Origin: CAKUFA01 sp963646285
Lineage (GTDB): Bacteria; Bacillota; Clostridia; Christensenellales; Aristaeellaceae
Direction of reading: 5' to 3'
Assembly: GCA_963646285.1 (NCBI GenBank)
Contig: CAVIWF010000008.1
Span: forward strand, 1-64,000
DNA length: 64,000 nt
Shown: one piece after another, positions 21,972-31,162 of the stretch
How the letters are laid out: every line of letters begins with the position of its first letter
Numbering within the stretch: position 1 is the stretch's first letter
Position numbers and translations under genes: made by a program
The notes under the pieces: model-generated
The model's database searches: none
Told to the model about the DNA's origin: nothing
Seen by the model: the letters and a program-made list of their open reading frames with translations, nothing else

Positions 21972-23456
21972 ATGAGCAACACGCAGGACCTGAAGCGGAT
22001 GCTGGACAAGAAGGACAGCATTCTCAAGGGAGACGCTGAGCGCATTGCCAAGCAGCGCGCCCAGGGGAAATTGGTTGCCCGGGAACGGGTGGCCAAGCTG
22101 TTGGATCAGGGCAGCTTTGTGGAAACGGATGCTCTGGTGTCAAAGAACGGTGACTATGCTGGGGTTGTAACGGGATACGGTACGGTGCAGGATCGTCCAG
22201 TGTACCTGTTTGCACAGGATTTCACGGTGCATGGCGGTGCCATGGGCGTGAAGCAGGCCGGCAAGATTCTGAAGGTGCTGGATCTGGCACAGAAGACCGG
22301 CGCACCTGTCATTGCCCTGATGGACAGTGCAGGCGTTCGGCTGGATGAAGGTGCAGAGGCTATGAATGCCTATGCCCAGGTGTACGCCAAGATGACCAAG
22401 CTCAGCGGCGTATGCCCCATGATCGCCTTGGTGATGGGACCCTGCGTCGGCGGTGCTGCGCTGATTAGCCAGCTGTGCGATGTAAGCATCATGGCTGAAA
22501 ACGTAGGTCGGTTGATGGTTTACGGTCCTCAGGTTATGAGCGCTGTATCCGGCAAGACTTACGGGGAAGAAGCTGTCGGCGGTGCAAAGGCGCTGGCTGA
22601 ACAGGGCGCTGTTGCACTGACGGCCAAGGACGAGGATGCCGCCATTGCACTGGCTGTGCAGGTGCTGGATCTGCTGCCCGGCTGCAATGCAGAGGATGCT
22701 CCGCTGGTGGATACCGATGATATGAACCGGGTACTGCCTGCTGTGGACGCCAAGGACAGCACTTCTCTGCTGGCAGCTATGGCAGATGCATCTACCTATG
22801 TGGAGCTGTACAAGGACTACGGCAAGGAAATCCGTGTAGCTTTGACCCGTTTGGGCGGCCGTAGCGTTGGTCTGGTCGTATCGGATGCCGCTATGAATGA
22901 GGGCATGCTGACCGCTGATGCCGCCGCTAAGGCTGCTCGCTTCATCCGCCTGTGCGATTGCTACTCTCTGCCCGTTGTTTCCCTGATCAACAGCAAGGGC
23001 GTTGTGGTGCCGGATGTGAAGGATCAGGCCAAGACCATGGCAGGTGTTGCCCAGCTGCTGTATGCCTATGCTGAAGCTACCTGCTCCAAGGTCAGCGTTG
23101 TGGTGGGCAATGCCATCGGACAGAGCTTTGTGGCGATGGCTGGCAAGGGCACTGCAGACGTTGCTTATGCATGGCCGGGTGCAGTGATTTCCGCTTTGAC
23201 CCCTGATGCTGCCGTGCAGGTGCTTTATGAAGACGAACTGAAGGCCGGCAAGGGCGACCCGCTGGCAAAGCGTGCTGAGCTGGAAGCCAAGTATGCCGAT
23301 GAAGTGGCAGACGGCGTGGCAGCTGCTCAATCCGGCATGATCGACGATGTGTGCGATCCGGCCGATACCCGTAAGCTGGTTATTGCTGCCCTTGAAATGC
23401 TGTCTTCCAAGCGTGAATCCAATCCGCCTAAGAAGCACGGCAACCTGCCGCTGTAA
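21972..23456 (+). CDS. Biotin-dependent carboxyltransferase, MmdA/PccB type
   Basis: This 494-residue crotonase-fold carboxyltransferase moves CO2 between an acyl-CoA such as methylmalonyl- or propionyl-CoA and biotin. The first acyl-CoA domain is ARERVAKLLDQGSF through LMVYGPQVMSAVSGKTYGEEAVGG, and the second carries VSLINSKGVVVPDVKDQAKTMAG. It opens a six-gene operon with gamma, biotin-carrier and beta subunits of a Na+-pumping decarboxylase, then a second, OadA-type carboxyltransferase and pckA. The start at 21972 is placed after GGAAGGAGATT. It is slightly shorter and more divergent than typical MmdA, so the exact acyl-CoA is uncertain. Confidence 0.88.
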   Translation: MSNTQDLKRMLDKKDSILKGDAERIAKQRAQGKLVARERVAKLLDQGSFVETDALVSKNGDYAGVVTGYGTVQDRPVYLFAQDFTVHGGAMGVKQAGKILKVLDLAQKTGAPVIALMDSAGVRLDEGAEAMNAYAQVYAKMTKLSGVCPMIALVMGPCVGGAALISQLCDVSIMAENVGRLMVYGPQVMSAVSGKTYGEEAVGGAKALAEQGAVALTAKDEDAAIALAVQVLDLLPGCNAEDAPLVDTDDMNRVLPAVDAKDSTSLLAAMADASTYVELYKDYGKEIRVALTRLGGRSVGLVVSDAAMNEGMLTADAAAKAARFIRLCDCYSLPVVSLINSKGVVVPDVKDQAKTMAGVAQLLYAYAEATCSKVSVVVGNAIGQSFVAMAGKGTADVAYAWPGAVISALTPDAAVQVLYEDELKAGKGDPLAKRAELEAKYADEVADGVAAAQSGMIDDVCDPADTRKLVIAALEMLSSKRESNPPKKHGNLPL

Positions 23457-23477
23457 CCGGAAAGGACGTGCAGCATA

Positions 23478-23822
23478 ATGGATAGATTGATCGATGGCTT
23501 GCTGGTTACCCTGATCGGCATGCTGGTGGTCTTCTTCGGATTGATCATTTTGATTGGTCTGATCAAGGTCATTACAATGCTTACCACCGAAAGGAAGAAG
23601 GCAAAGGTTGCCGAGGCTCCTGCTCCTGTTGCAGCAGCTCCTGTGGCTCCTGCCCCCGTTGCTGCCAAGGATGACGATGCGCTGATCGCTGTGATCACCG
23701 CCGCCGTTTCCTGCATGATGGAAGAGGGGACTGCCTTCACCGTGCGTCACGTACGCCGTATTTCCAATGCGCCTGCCTGGCAGAAGGCTGGCCGCGAAGA
23801 ACAAATCTACAGCCGTTTTTAA
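23478..23822 (+). CDS. Decarboxylase Na+ pump gamma subunit (OadG family)
   Basis: This 114-residue protein has one N-terminal membrane helix (LLVTLIGMLVVFFGLIILIGL), an Ala/Pro-rich linker and a small C-terminal region (ALIAVITAAVSCMMEE) seen in clostridial OadG proteins. The gamma subunit holds the beta subunit and the carboxyltransferase together at the membrane. It starts 21 bp after the carboxyltransferase and is followed by the biotin carrier. Confidence 0.88.
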   Translation: MDRLIDGLLVTLIGMLVVFFGLIILIGLIKVITMLTTERKKAKVAEAPAPVAAAPVAPAPVAAKDDDALIAVITAAVSCMMEEGTAFTVRHVRRISNAPAWQKAGREEQIYSRF

Positions 23823-23848
23823 GATGAAAAACGAGGAGGATTTTCAAA

Positions 23849-24238
23849 ATGCGTAAGTTCAACGTTACCGTTAATGGTCAGGCTTATGAAGTAGAAGTGG
23901 AAGAAGTGGGCGGTGCTCCTACCGCTGCTCCCGTACGTGCTGCCGCTCCCGTGGCTGCTCCTGTTGCCGCTGCCCCCGTGGCTGCTGCTGCCCCTGCTGC
24001 TAAGGCTGCTCCCGCAGTTGCTGGCGGCGAACCCGTGAAAGCTCCCATGCCCGGCAACATCCTGGACGTAAAGGTCAAGGCTGGCGACAAGGTGACCACC
24101 GGTCAGGCACTGTGCGTGCTGGAAGCTATGAAGATGGAAAATGAGATTCCCGCTCCTCATGACGGCGTGGTGGCTCAGGTTGTTGTTACCAAGGGCGCAA
24201 CGGTGGAAGCCGGCGACGTTCTGGTGACCCTTGCGTAA
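23849..24238 (+). CDS. Biotin carboxyl carrier protein of the decarboxylase pump
   Basis: This 129-residue protein has a short N-terminal domain, an Ala/Pro-rich swinging arm (about 22-60) and a biotinyl domain. The attachment lysine is K95 in EAMKMENEI. It carries CO2 as carboxybiotin from a carboxyltransferase to the beta subunit. It is the only biotinyl domain in the operon, so both carboxyltransferases probably use it. AGGAGG precedes the ATG. Confidence 0.96.
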   Translation: MRKFNVTVNGQAYEVEVEEVGGAPTAAPVRAAAPVAAPVAAAPVAAAAPAAKAAPAVAGGEPVKAPMPGNILDVKVKAGDKVTTGQALCVLEAMKMENEIPAPHDGVVAQVVVTKGATVEAGDVLVTLA

Positions 24239-24279
24239 GGCTGAAGCCCGCATAGCTGCAATGAAAGTGAGCTGATACG

Positions 24280-25740
24280 ATGCATATTAACGTTTTCCAG
24301 ACGCTTGCAGATTTGTATGCGTCCTCAGGCATCGCAGCATATGTGGCGGATCCCGGAACACTGATCATGGTGGGTGTGGCATGTGCGTTGCTGTACCTGG
24401 CCATTGTGAAGCAATTCGAGCCGCTGCTGCTTTTGCCTATTGCCTTTGGTATGCTGCTGACCAACCTGCTGGGCAGCGATGTGTTCCATGAGGAACTGTT
24501 CGCAGGCGGTCATGTAAACTGGTCGTTGTTTGGCGGAGCCACATTGGTGAACTCGGCGGATCTGGTTGGACTGGGCACGCTGACGGTCAATGCGGCAGGT
24601 GCTGTAATGACGGAAGCTGGTCAGGTGATTGGCCATGTGACCTCCACCCTGACGGAAGCTGTTCGCCTGACGGAAACCGGCGCACTGGTGAGCGTGGCTA
24701 ATGGCACCGTGCTGTTTGATACTATTAACGTGGTCATGGACAGCGAGTGCTACCTGGCCAATGGCCTTGTCTATGATGCACTGGGCACGTTGGTGGCCAA
24801 TAGCGGCAAGGTGATTTCTGCCGGTCTGCTGGACTACCTGTACCTGGGTGTTAAGCTGGGCATTTATCCCTGCTTGATCTTCATGGGCGTTGGCGCTTCT
24901 ACTGACTTTGGTCCCCTGATTGCCAATCCCAAAACCCTGCTGCTGGGTGCTGCCGCACAGCTGGGCATCTTCGTGACCTTTATCGGTGCTTATGCTCTTT
25001 TCGGCTTCACCGGTGCTGAGTCTGGTGCTATCGGCATCATCGGCGGTGCTGACGGTCCTACCGCTATCTGGCTGACCGGCAAACTGGCACCCCACCTTTT
25101 GGGACCCATTGCCGTGGCTGCCTACAGCTACATGGCACTGGTTCCTGTGATTCAGCCCCCCATCATGAAGGCACTGACCACCAAGAAGGAACGTCAGATT
25201 GTGATGGAGCAGCTGGCACCTGTGACCAAGAAGCAGAAGATCCTGTTCCCCATCGTGGTTACGATTCTGGTTTCTCTGCTGCTGCCCTCTGCAACGCCTC
25301 TGGTTGGCTGCCTGATGCTGGGTAACCTGATGAAGGAATGCGGCGTGGTGGAACGTCTGAACAAGACGGCTCAGAACGAGTTGATGAACATCGTCACCAT
25401 CTTCCTGGGCATCACGGTAGGTGCTACGGCTACGGCCTCTACCTTCCTGTCTGTCCGTACGCTGGAAATCATCGCACTGGGCATTGTGGCCTTTAGCATG
25501 GGTACTGCTGGCGGCGTGCTGTTGGCCAAGCTGATGAACAAGCTCAGCGGCGGCAAGATCAATCCTTTGATCGGCTCTGCCGGCGTGTCCGCTGTGCCTA
25601 TGGCTGCCCGTGTGTCCCAGAAGGTTGGTCAGCAGGAGAACCCTGGCAACTTCCTGCTGATGCATGCTATGGGTCCTAACGTGGCTGGCGTTATCGGTTC
25701 TGCTATTGCTGCCGGTGTGCTGCTGAGCATGTTCGGCTAA
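24280..25740 (+). CDS. oadB: Na+-translocating decarboxylase beta subunit
   Basis: This membrane subunit decarboxylates carboxybiotin and exports Na+. Canonical segments are present: LIMVGVACALLYLAIVKQFEPLLLLPIAFGMLL, GVKLGIYPCLIFMGVGASTDFGPLIANPK with the Na+-site Asp, GIIGGADGPTAIW, and AGVSAVPMAARVSQ. At 486 residues it is longer than most homologues because of a Thr/Val/Ala-rich stretch of about 110 residues (roughly 68-180) between the first helices and the IYPCLIF segment. It is the core of the operon. Confidence 0.95.
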   Translation: MHINVFQTLADLYASSGIAAYVADPGTLIMVGVACALLYLAIVKQFEPLLLLPIAFGMLLTNLLGSDVFHEELFAGGHVNWSLFGGATLVNSADLVGLGTLTVNAAGAVMTEAGQVIGHVTSTLTEAVRLTETGALVSVANGTVLFDTINVVMDSECYLANGLVYDALGTLVANSGKVISAGLLDYLYLGVKLGIYPCLIFMGVGASTDFGPLIANPKTLLLGAAAQLGIFVTFIGAYALFGFTGAESGAIGIIGGADGPTAIWLTGKLAPHLLGPIAVAAYSYMALVPVIQPPIMKALTTKKERQIVMEQLAPVTKKQKILFPIVVTILVSLLLPSATPLVGCLMLGNLMKECGVVERLNKTAQNELMNIVTIFLGITVGATATASTFLSVRTLEIIALGIVAFSMGTAGGVLLAKLMNKLSGGKINPLIGSAGVSAVPMAARVSQKVGQQENPGNFLLMHAMGPNVAGVIGSAIAAGVLLSMFG

Positions 25741-25816
25741 TCATTCCATGGCTGCAGGGGAGGAACCATTCCCTGCTGCCGGGTTTCCCCTGATTGCAGA
25801 TAAGGAGGCTATTCCT

Positions 25817-27217
25817 ATGGCAAAGGTAAAAATTACTGATACCATTCTGCGTGACGGTCATCAGTCTCAGGCCGCTACGCGGATGCGTACCGATGAAATG
25901 CTGCCTGCTCTGGCAAAGCTGGACAAGGTAGGCTATTATTCTCTGGAGTGCTGGGGCGGTGCCACCTACGATGCCTGCATTCGTTTCCTGAATGAGGATC
26001 CCTGGGAGCGTCTGCGCCTGCTGAAGGCTGGCTTGCCCAACACTAAGACCCAAATGCTGCTGCGTGGTCAGAACCTGCTGGGCTATCGCCCCTATTCTGA
26101 CGATGTGGTGGAGTTCTTCGTGAAGAAGGCTGTGGAGAATGGCATTGACATTATCCGCTGCTTTGACGCACTGAACGATCTGCGCAACATGGCAACGGCT
26201 GTGAAGGCCACCAAGAAGTACGGCGGAACCGCAGAAATCGCCATGAGCTATACCGAGTCTCCCGTGCATAACGAGGATTACTTCGTAAAGCTGGCGGTTG
26301 AAATCGAAAAGATGGGTGCAGACCTGATCTGCATCAAGGACATGGCTAACCTGCTGCTGCCCTACAAGGCTTACAGCCTGGTAAAGCGGCTGAAGAAGGA
26401 AACCAGCCTGCCCATCGTGGTGCACACCCACAACACCACCGGCACCGGCGATATGGTGCTGCTGAAGGCCATTGAAGCAGGTGCTGATGTGGTGGATACC
26501 TGCCTGAGCCCCCTGGCCAGCGGCACGTCTCAGCCTGCGACCGAGTCTCTGGTCGCCACCCTGAAGGACACCGAGTATGACACCGGCTTCAACCTGGATC
26601 TGCTCAGCGACCTGGCAGGCTATTTCCGTGGCGTGGCTGATCGCCTGACGGCTGATGGCTGGCGTGATCCTTCCCGTGTGTTGGGCGTGGATGTGAAGAC
26701 CCTCCAGTATCAGGTTCCCGGCGGCATGCTGTCCAACCTGATTGGTCAGCTGAAGCAGGCCAATGCCATGGACAAGTACTACGACGTGCTGGCTGAAGTA
26801 CCTCGGGTTCGTAAGGACTTTGGCTATCCGCCGCTGGTCACGCCTACTTCCCAGATCGTGGGCACTCAGGCTGTAATGAACGTGCTCTATGGCGAGCGCT
26901 ACAAGATGGTGCCCAAGGAAAGCAAGGGTCTGCTCCGTGGCGAGTATGGCAAGCTGCCGGCACCTGTCAACGAAGAAGTGCGCAAGAAGTGCATCGGCAA
27001 TGACAAGGTGGTTACCTGCCGCTTTGCCGATACCCTGCCGCCGGAATTGGAAAAGCTGAAGGCAGAGATGCAGCAGTGGTATGAAAAGGACGAGGATGTG
27101 CTGACCTACGCCATGTTCCCCAAGGTTGCCCCCAAGTTCTTCGAGTATCGTGCAGCTAAGGAAAAGCATGTGGACAGCACCCTGCTGAACAAGGCTGACA
27201 AGACGATGCCTGTGTAA
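25817..27217 (+). CDS. oadA: Oxaloacetate decarboxylase alpha subunit, carboxyltransferase part
   Basis: This 466-residue TIM-barrel enzyme transfers CO2 from oxaloacetate (or to pyruvate) via biotin. Motifs include ITDTILRDGHQSQ at the N-terminus, DIIRCFDALND, and VVHTHNTTGTGDM with metal-binding histidines. It contains the carboxyltransferase and the conserved PYC/OADA region but lacks a biotinyl domain, which is encoded separately upstream. AAGGAGG lies before the ATG at 25817. Together with pckA downstream it links PEP, oxaloacetate and pyruvate metabolism with Na+ export. Confidence 0.95.
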   Translation: MAKVKITDTILRDGHQSQAATRMRTDEMLPALAKLDKVGYYSLECWGGATYDACIRFLNEDPWERLRLLKAGLPNTKTQMLLRGQNLLGYRPYSDDVVEFFVKKAVENGIDIIRCFDALNDLRNMATAVKATKKYGGTAEIAMSYTESPVHNEDYFVKLAVEIEKMGADLICIKDMANLLLPYKAYSLVKRLKKETSLPIVVHTHNTTGTGDMVLLKAIEAGADVVDTCLSPLASGTSQPATESLVATLKDTEYDTGFNLDLLSDLAGYFRGVADRLTADGWRDPSRVLGVDVKTLQYQVPGGMLSNLIGQLKQANAMDKYYDVLAEVPRVRKDFGYPPLVTPTSQIVGTQAVMNVLYGERYKMVPKESKGLLRGEYGKLPAPVNEEVRKKCIGNDKVVTCRFADTLPPELEKLKAEMQQWYEKDEDVLTYAMFPKVAPKFFEYRAAKEKHVDSTLLNKADKTMPV

Positions 27218-27299
27218 TCGTCTGAATTTCCCTGTGATGTGTATCGGAGACTTTTGTCGCCGTTATACATAAATAGCAAAAAGAAAGAGGTTTGCAACA

Positions 27300-28907
27300 A
27301 TGGCTGATCTTGATTTGACCAAGTATGGCATTACCGGTACAACGGAAGTTGTGTATAATCCCTCTTATGAGGATCTGTTCGCTGAAGAAACCAAGCCTGA
27401 ACTGGAAGGCTATGAAGTGGGTCAGGTATCCGAACTGGGTGCTGTGAATGTTATGACCGGCATTTACACCGGCCGCAGCCCCAAGGACAAGTACCTGGTG
27501 GTGGATGAAAACAGCAAGGACACCGTTTGGTGGACTTCTCCTGAGTTCAAGAACGACAATCATCCCATGACCGAGGATACTTGGAAGGCTGTGAAGGAAC
27601 TGGCCACCAAGGAACTGTGCAACAAGAAGCTGTACGTGGTGGATGCCTTCTGCGGCGCCAACAAGGATACCCGCATGGCTATTCGCTTCATCGTGGAAGT
27701 TGCATGGCAGGCTCACTTCGTGACCAACATGTTCATCAAGCCTACTGCTGAAGAACTGAAGGACTTCAAGCCTGACTTTGTTGTCTACAATGCCTCCAAG
27801 GCCAAGGTGGAGAACTACAAGGAACTGGGCCTCAACTCCGAGACCTGCGTGGCCTTCAACATCACCAGCCGTGAGCAGGTGATCATCAATACCTGGTACG
27901 GCGGCGAAATGAAGAAGGGCATGTTCTCCATGATGAACTACTACCTGCCCCTGAAGGGTATCGCCTCCATGCACTGCTCTGCCAACACCGATATGGAAGG
28001 CAAGAACACGGCCATCTTCTTCGGCCTGTCCGGCACCGGCAAGACCACCCTGTCCACCGATCCTAAGCGTCTGCTGATCGGCGATGACGAGCACGGCTGG
28101 GACGATAACGGCGTGTTCAACTTTGAAGGCGGCTGCTATGCCAAGGTCATTAACCTGGACAAGGATTCTGAGCCTGACATTTACAACGCCATCAAGCGCA
28201 ATGCTCTGTTGGAGAACGTTACCCTGGATAAGGACGGCAAGATCGACTTCGCTGATAAGTCTGTGACGGAGAACACCCGTGTGTCCTACCCCATTGACCA
28301 TATCAAGAACATTGTCCGCCCCATCTCCTCTGCCCCCGCAGCCAAGAACGTGATCTTCCTGTCTGCTGACGCATTCGGTGTTCTGCCTCCCGTGTCCATC
28401 CTGACCCCCGAGCAGACCAAGTACTACTTCCTGTCTGGCTTCACCGCTAAGCTGGCTGGTACCGAGCGCGGCATCACCGAGCCTACGCCTACCTTCTCTG
28501 CTTGCTTCGGCCAGGCCTTCCTGGAGCTGCATCCCACCAAGTACGGCGAAGAGCTGGTGAAGAAGATGGAAGCCAACGGTGCCAAGGCCTACTTGGTGAA
28601 CACCGGCTGGAACGGCACCGGCAAGCGTATCACCATCAAGGATACCCGTGGCATCATCGACGCCATCCTGAGCGGCGATATCCTGAAGGCTCCCACCAAG
28701 AAAATTCCTTACTTCGACTTCGAAGTGCCTACCGAGCTGCCCGGTGTTGACTCCGGCATTCTGGATCCTCGTGATACCTATGCCGACAAGACCGAGTGGG
28801 AAACCAAGGCACTGGATCTGGCTTCTCGCTTCGTGAAGAATTTCGAGAAGTACACCGGCAACGATGCTGGCAAGGCATTGGTTGCAGCAGGTCCTAAGAC
28901 TAAGTAA
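27300..28907 (+). CDS. pckA: Phosphoenolpyruvate carboxykinase (ATP)
   Basis: This 535-residue cytoplasmic enzyme interconverts oxaloacetate plus ATP with PEP, CO2 and ADP. The P-loop is GLSGTGKTTLS near residue 244, and the metal/oxaloacetate region includes NTWYGGEMKKGMFSMMNY. GIYTGRSPKDKY near residue 60 is typical. In a fermentative anaerobe it could run toward oxaloacetate to save ATP, feeding the decarboxylase pump. It is the last gene of the operon, with a strong terminator after it. Confidence 0.98.
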   Translation: MADLDLTKYGITGTTEVVYNPSYEDLFAEETKPELEGYEVGQVSELGAVNVMTGIYTGRSPKDKYLVVDENSKDTVWWTSPEFKNDNHPMTEDTWKAVKELATKELCNKKLYVVDAFCGANKDTRMAIRFIVEVAWQAHFVTNMFIKPTAEELKDFKPDFVVYNASKAKVENYKELGLNSETCVAFNITSREQVIINTWYGGEMKKGMFSMMNYYLPLKGIASMHCSANTDMEGKNTAIFFGLSGTGKTTLSTDPKRLLIGDDEHGWDDNGVFNFEGGCYAKVINLDKDSEPDIYNAIKRNALLENVTLDKDGKIDFADKSVTENTRVSYPIDHIKNIVRPISSAPAAKNVIFLSADAFGVLPPVSILTPEQTKYYFLSGFTAKLAGTERGITEPTPTFSACFGQAFLELHPTKYGEELVKKMEANGAKAYLVNTGWNGTGKRITIKDTRGIIDAILSGDILKAPTKKIPYFDFEVPTELPGVDSGILDPRDTYADKTEWETKALDLASRFVKNFEKYTGNDAGKALVAAGPKTK

Positions 28908-28925
28908 TTTGATGAACTAAATGAA

Positions 28926-28971
28926 GCCACCGATGGAAAGCAGAAATGCTTAGCCATCGGTGGCGTTTTTT
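28926..28971 (+). terminator. Terminator of the decarboxylase-pckA operon
   Basis: An 11-bp perfect stem, GCCACCGATGG (28926-28936) with 28954-28964, followed by GTTTTTT. Confidence 0.95.
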
Positions 28972-29042
28972 ATGGATGCCAAATTCCTTTCATGAAAAGG
29001 CTCACTGATTGTAAAAAGGCGTGAGCAACAGAAGCGCCACAT

Positions 29043-29477
29043 TCACAGCATTTCAGCAATGCGTGCAATCAGCAGCTTGTACCGCTTGGCAGTGTCGGTA
29101 TTTTTGCCGCAATAGTGCCTGGGTATTTCCTCATTCGGTTCATAGCTGACAGGAATGTTGTAAAGGTCAAACTGTTCACTGGTGAGATCGATGTAGTGAC
29201 CATCAATTTTATTAAAGTAGTGGGTACTACCACCATGAAAACGGATGCGATGGATCGTGCCGCCAAACATGTCGTATACAAGCATTGCAGTGAGTGCGCA
29301 CTGTCCGTAAGATGGGTAAGACGGTACCCACTCTGCTTGGCAAGACGGATATGCAGTCTCTTTGCACCATGCTTTGCGGAGAATCACATACAAGTCGCCC
29401 AGCGTTACCAGCCGAGGATTCCCCGCTTTCTTTCGCTTCAGGGCACAATATTCCTCGCCAAAGAATTCTCTGCTCAT
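29043..29477 (-). CDS. YunG-like hypothetical protein
   Basis: This 144-residue protein resembles the YunG family of Firmicutes: an aromatic-rich domain with ETAYPSCQAEWVPSYPSYGQCALTA and later HYFNKIDGHYIDLTSEQFD. The Cys and His residues recall a papain-like layout, but no activity is known to me. AGGAGG precedes the ATG at 29477. It lies 101 bp downstream of the FGGY kinase on the same strand and could be a distal operon member. Confidence 0.7.
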   Translation of the reverse strand: MSREFFGEEYCALKRKKAGNPRLVTLGDLYVILRKAWCKETAYPSCQAEWVPSYPSYGQCALTAMLVYDMFGGTIHRIRFHGGSTHYFNKIDGHYIDLTSEQFDLYNIPVSYEPNEEIPRHYCGKNTDTAKRYKLLIARIAEML

Positions 29478-29578
29478 TTCAGTGCGGCCTCCTCTGCAAA
29501 GGTCTCCATCGCAATCGTTTTCATTACAGCGGATTTTCTGCCTTTGCCAACAGAAACTATCACGTAATCATCATGAAA

Positions 29579-31162
29579 TCAGTATGCCAAACCGGCCGCA
29601 GCCTTTTCAACAGGCAAATAAGCGCAGTATTTTTCCAGCCAGGTTTTGAAGCCTTCTACATCTTCATGATCCGGCATGATGGTTTTTGCTGGCATACCGG
29701 CAAAAACTTTGTTTTCAAGGTAGTCTTCCAAGGTCTCGCCGTCTGTATGGCGAAGCCGATACATGGCCAACAGACCGATGCCCCATGCGCCGCCTTCGCT
29801 GGCTGTTTCCATGACGGTAACCGGCGCATCCAGAGCGGCGGCGAGGATACTTTGCCCAACGAAAGGCGTCTTGAAAAGCCCACCGTGTCCTAGAATGCGA
29901 TGGATTTCCACCTCTTCATTTTTCAAGATACCCATGCCAATGGCCAGTGCAGCGACGGAACTGTAAAGATTGGCTCGCATGAAGTTGGCAAGGGAAAACT
30001 TTGCGTCTGGTTGACGGGTCATCAGGGGACAGCCTTGTTCAAGGCCTGTTACAGGCTCCCCAGAGTAGCAATTGAAGGATACAACGCCGCCGCAGTCCCG
30101 GTCTGCTTCCAGAGCCTTGCTGAACAGCTGATTGTACAGCATATCGGAGGTAAGGCAACTCCCTGACATATCCGCAAACTCCCGGAAAAGGCCGATCCAT
30201 GCATTCAGGTCAGAGGTGCAGGAATTGCAATGCACCATGGCAACGGGTTTGCCGCTGGGGGTCGTTACCATGTCGATTTCCGGGTACATTTTGCTCAGGG
30301 GCTTGTCCAGCACCACCATGGCAAAAATGGATGTGCCTGCGGAAACATTGCCGGTTCGCACGGCCACACTGTTGGTGGCGGCCATGCCCGTTCCCGCATC
30401 GCCTTCCGGCGGGCAGAAGGGGATGCCAGACTGCAAATCCCCAGAAGGATCCAGCAGATTAGCACCTGCCTTGGTGAGCGTACCGGCATCTTCACCGGCC
30501 ACAAGCACTTGAGGCAGCAGCTGTGCAAGCTTCCACGGGTATCCCTTGGTATCAATCAGCGCATCAAACTTCTGCATCATGTTCTTATCATAGCTGCAGG
30601 CTGCAGAATCCACCGGCATCATACCGGAGGCATCGCCGATGCCCAACACCTTCCGGCCTGTAAGCTGCCAATGTACGTATCCAGCCAGGGTGGTCAGGAA
30701 ACGAATATCCTTCACATGCTCTTCATCATTTAAAATTGCCTGATACAGGTGGGAAAGGCTCCACCGCTGGGGCATATTGAAGCTGAAAAGCTGCGTCAGC
30801 ATGGAGGCCGCCTTGCCGGTAATGGTGTTCCTCCACGTGCGGAAGGGCGTCAGCAAACGTCCCTTTGCATCAAAGGGAAGATAGCCGTGCATCATGGCAC
30901 TGATGCCAATAACACCGATGGTGGTCAGGGTTTCATCATAGCGCTGACGCACGTTTTCCTTTAGGGCGGCATAACAATCCTGCAACCCTGCCCATACCTG
31001 ATCCAAATCGTAGGTCCAGACGCCGTTCACAAGCTGATCCTGCCAAGTATGGCTGCCGACAGCAAGCACCTGGTGATTTTCGTCCATCAAAACAGCCTTG
31101 ATGCGTGTAGAACCAAGTTCAATGCCAAGGGCGGTCTGCCCATTACGAATTGCCAAATTCAT
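29579..31162 (-). CDS. FGGY-family carbohydrate kinase
   Basis: This 527-residue sugar kinase uses ATP to phosphorylate a sugar in the cytoplasm. It has the phosphate-1 loop GIELGSTRIKAVLMD at residue 13 and the C-terminal ATPase lobe with GHGGLFKTPFVGQ and ASEGGAWGIGLLA. The closest known relatives phosphorylate xylulose or ribulose-type sugars, but the substrate cannot be read here. Its start overlaps the alpha-galactosidase stop by 4 bases, so the two are translationally coupled. Confidence 0.88.
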   Translation of the reverse strand: MNLAIRNGQTALGIELGSTRIKAVLMDENHQVLAVGSHTWQDQLVNGVWTYDLDQVWAGLQDCYAALKENVRQRYDETLTTIGVIGISAMMHGYLPFDAKGRLLTPFRTWRNTITGKAASMLTQLFSFNMPQRWSLSHLYQAILNDEEHVKDIRFLTTLAGYVHWQLTGRKVLGIGDASGMMPVDSAACSYDKNMMQKFDALIDTKGYPWKLAQLLPQVLVAGEDAGTLTKAGANLLDPSGDLQSGIPFCPPEGDAGTGMAATNSVAVRTGNVSAGTSIFAMVVLDKPLSKMYPEIDMVTTPSGKPVAMVHCNSCTSDLNAWIGLFREFADMSGSCLTSDMLYNQLFSKALEADRDCGGVVSFNCYSGEPVTGLEQGCPLMTRQPDAKFSLANFMRANLYSSVAALAIGMGILKNEEVEIHRILGHGGLFKTPFVGQSILAAALDAPVTVMETASEGGAWGIGLLAMYRLRHTDGETLEDYLENKVFAGMPAKTIMPDHEDVEGFKTWLEKYCAYLPVEKAAAGLAY

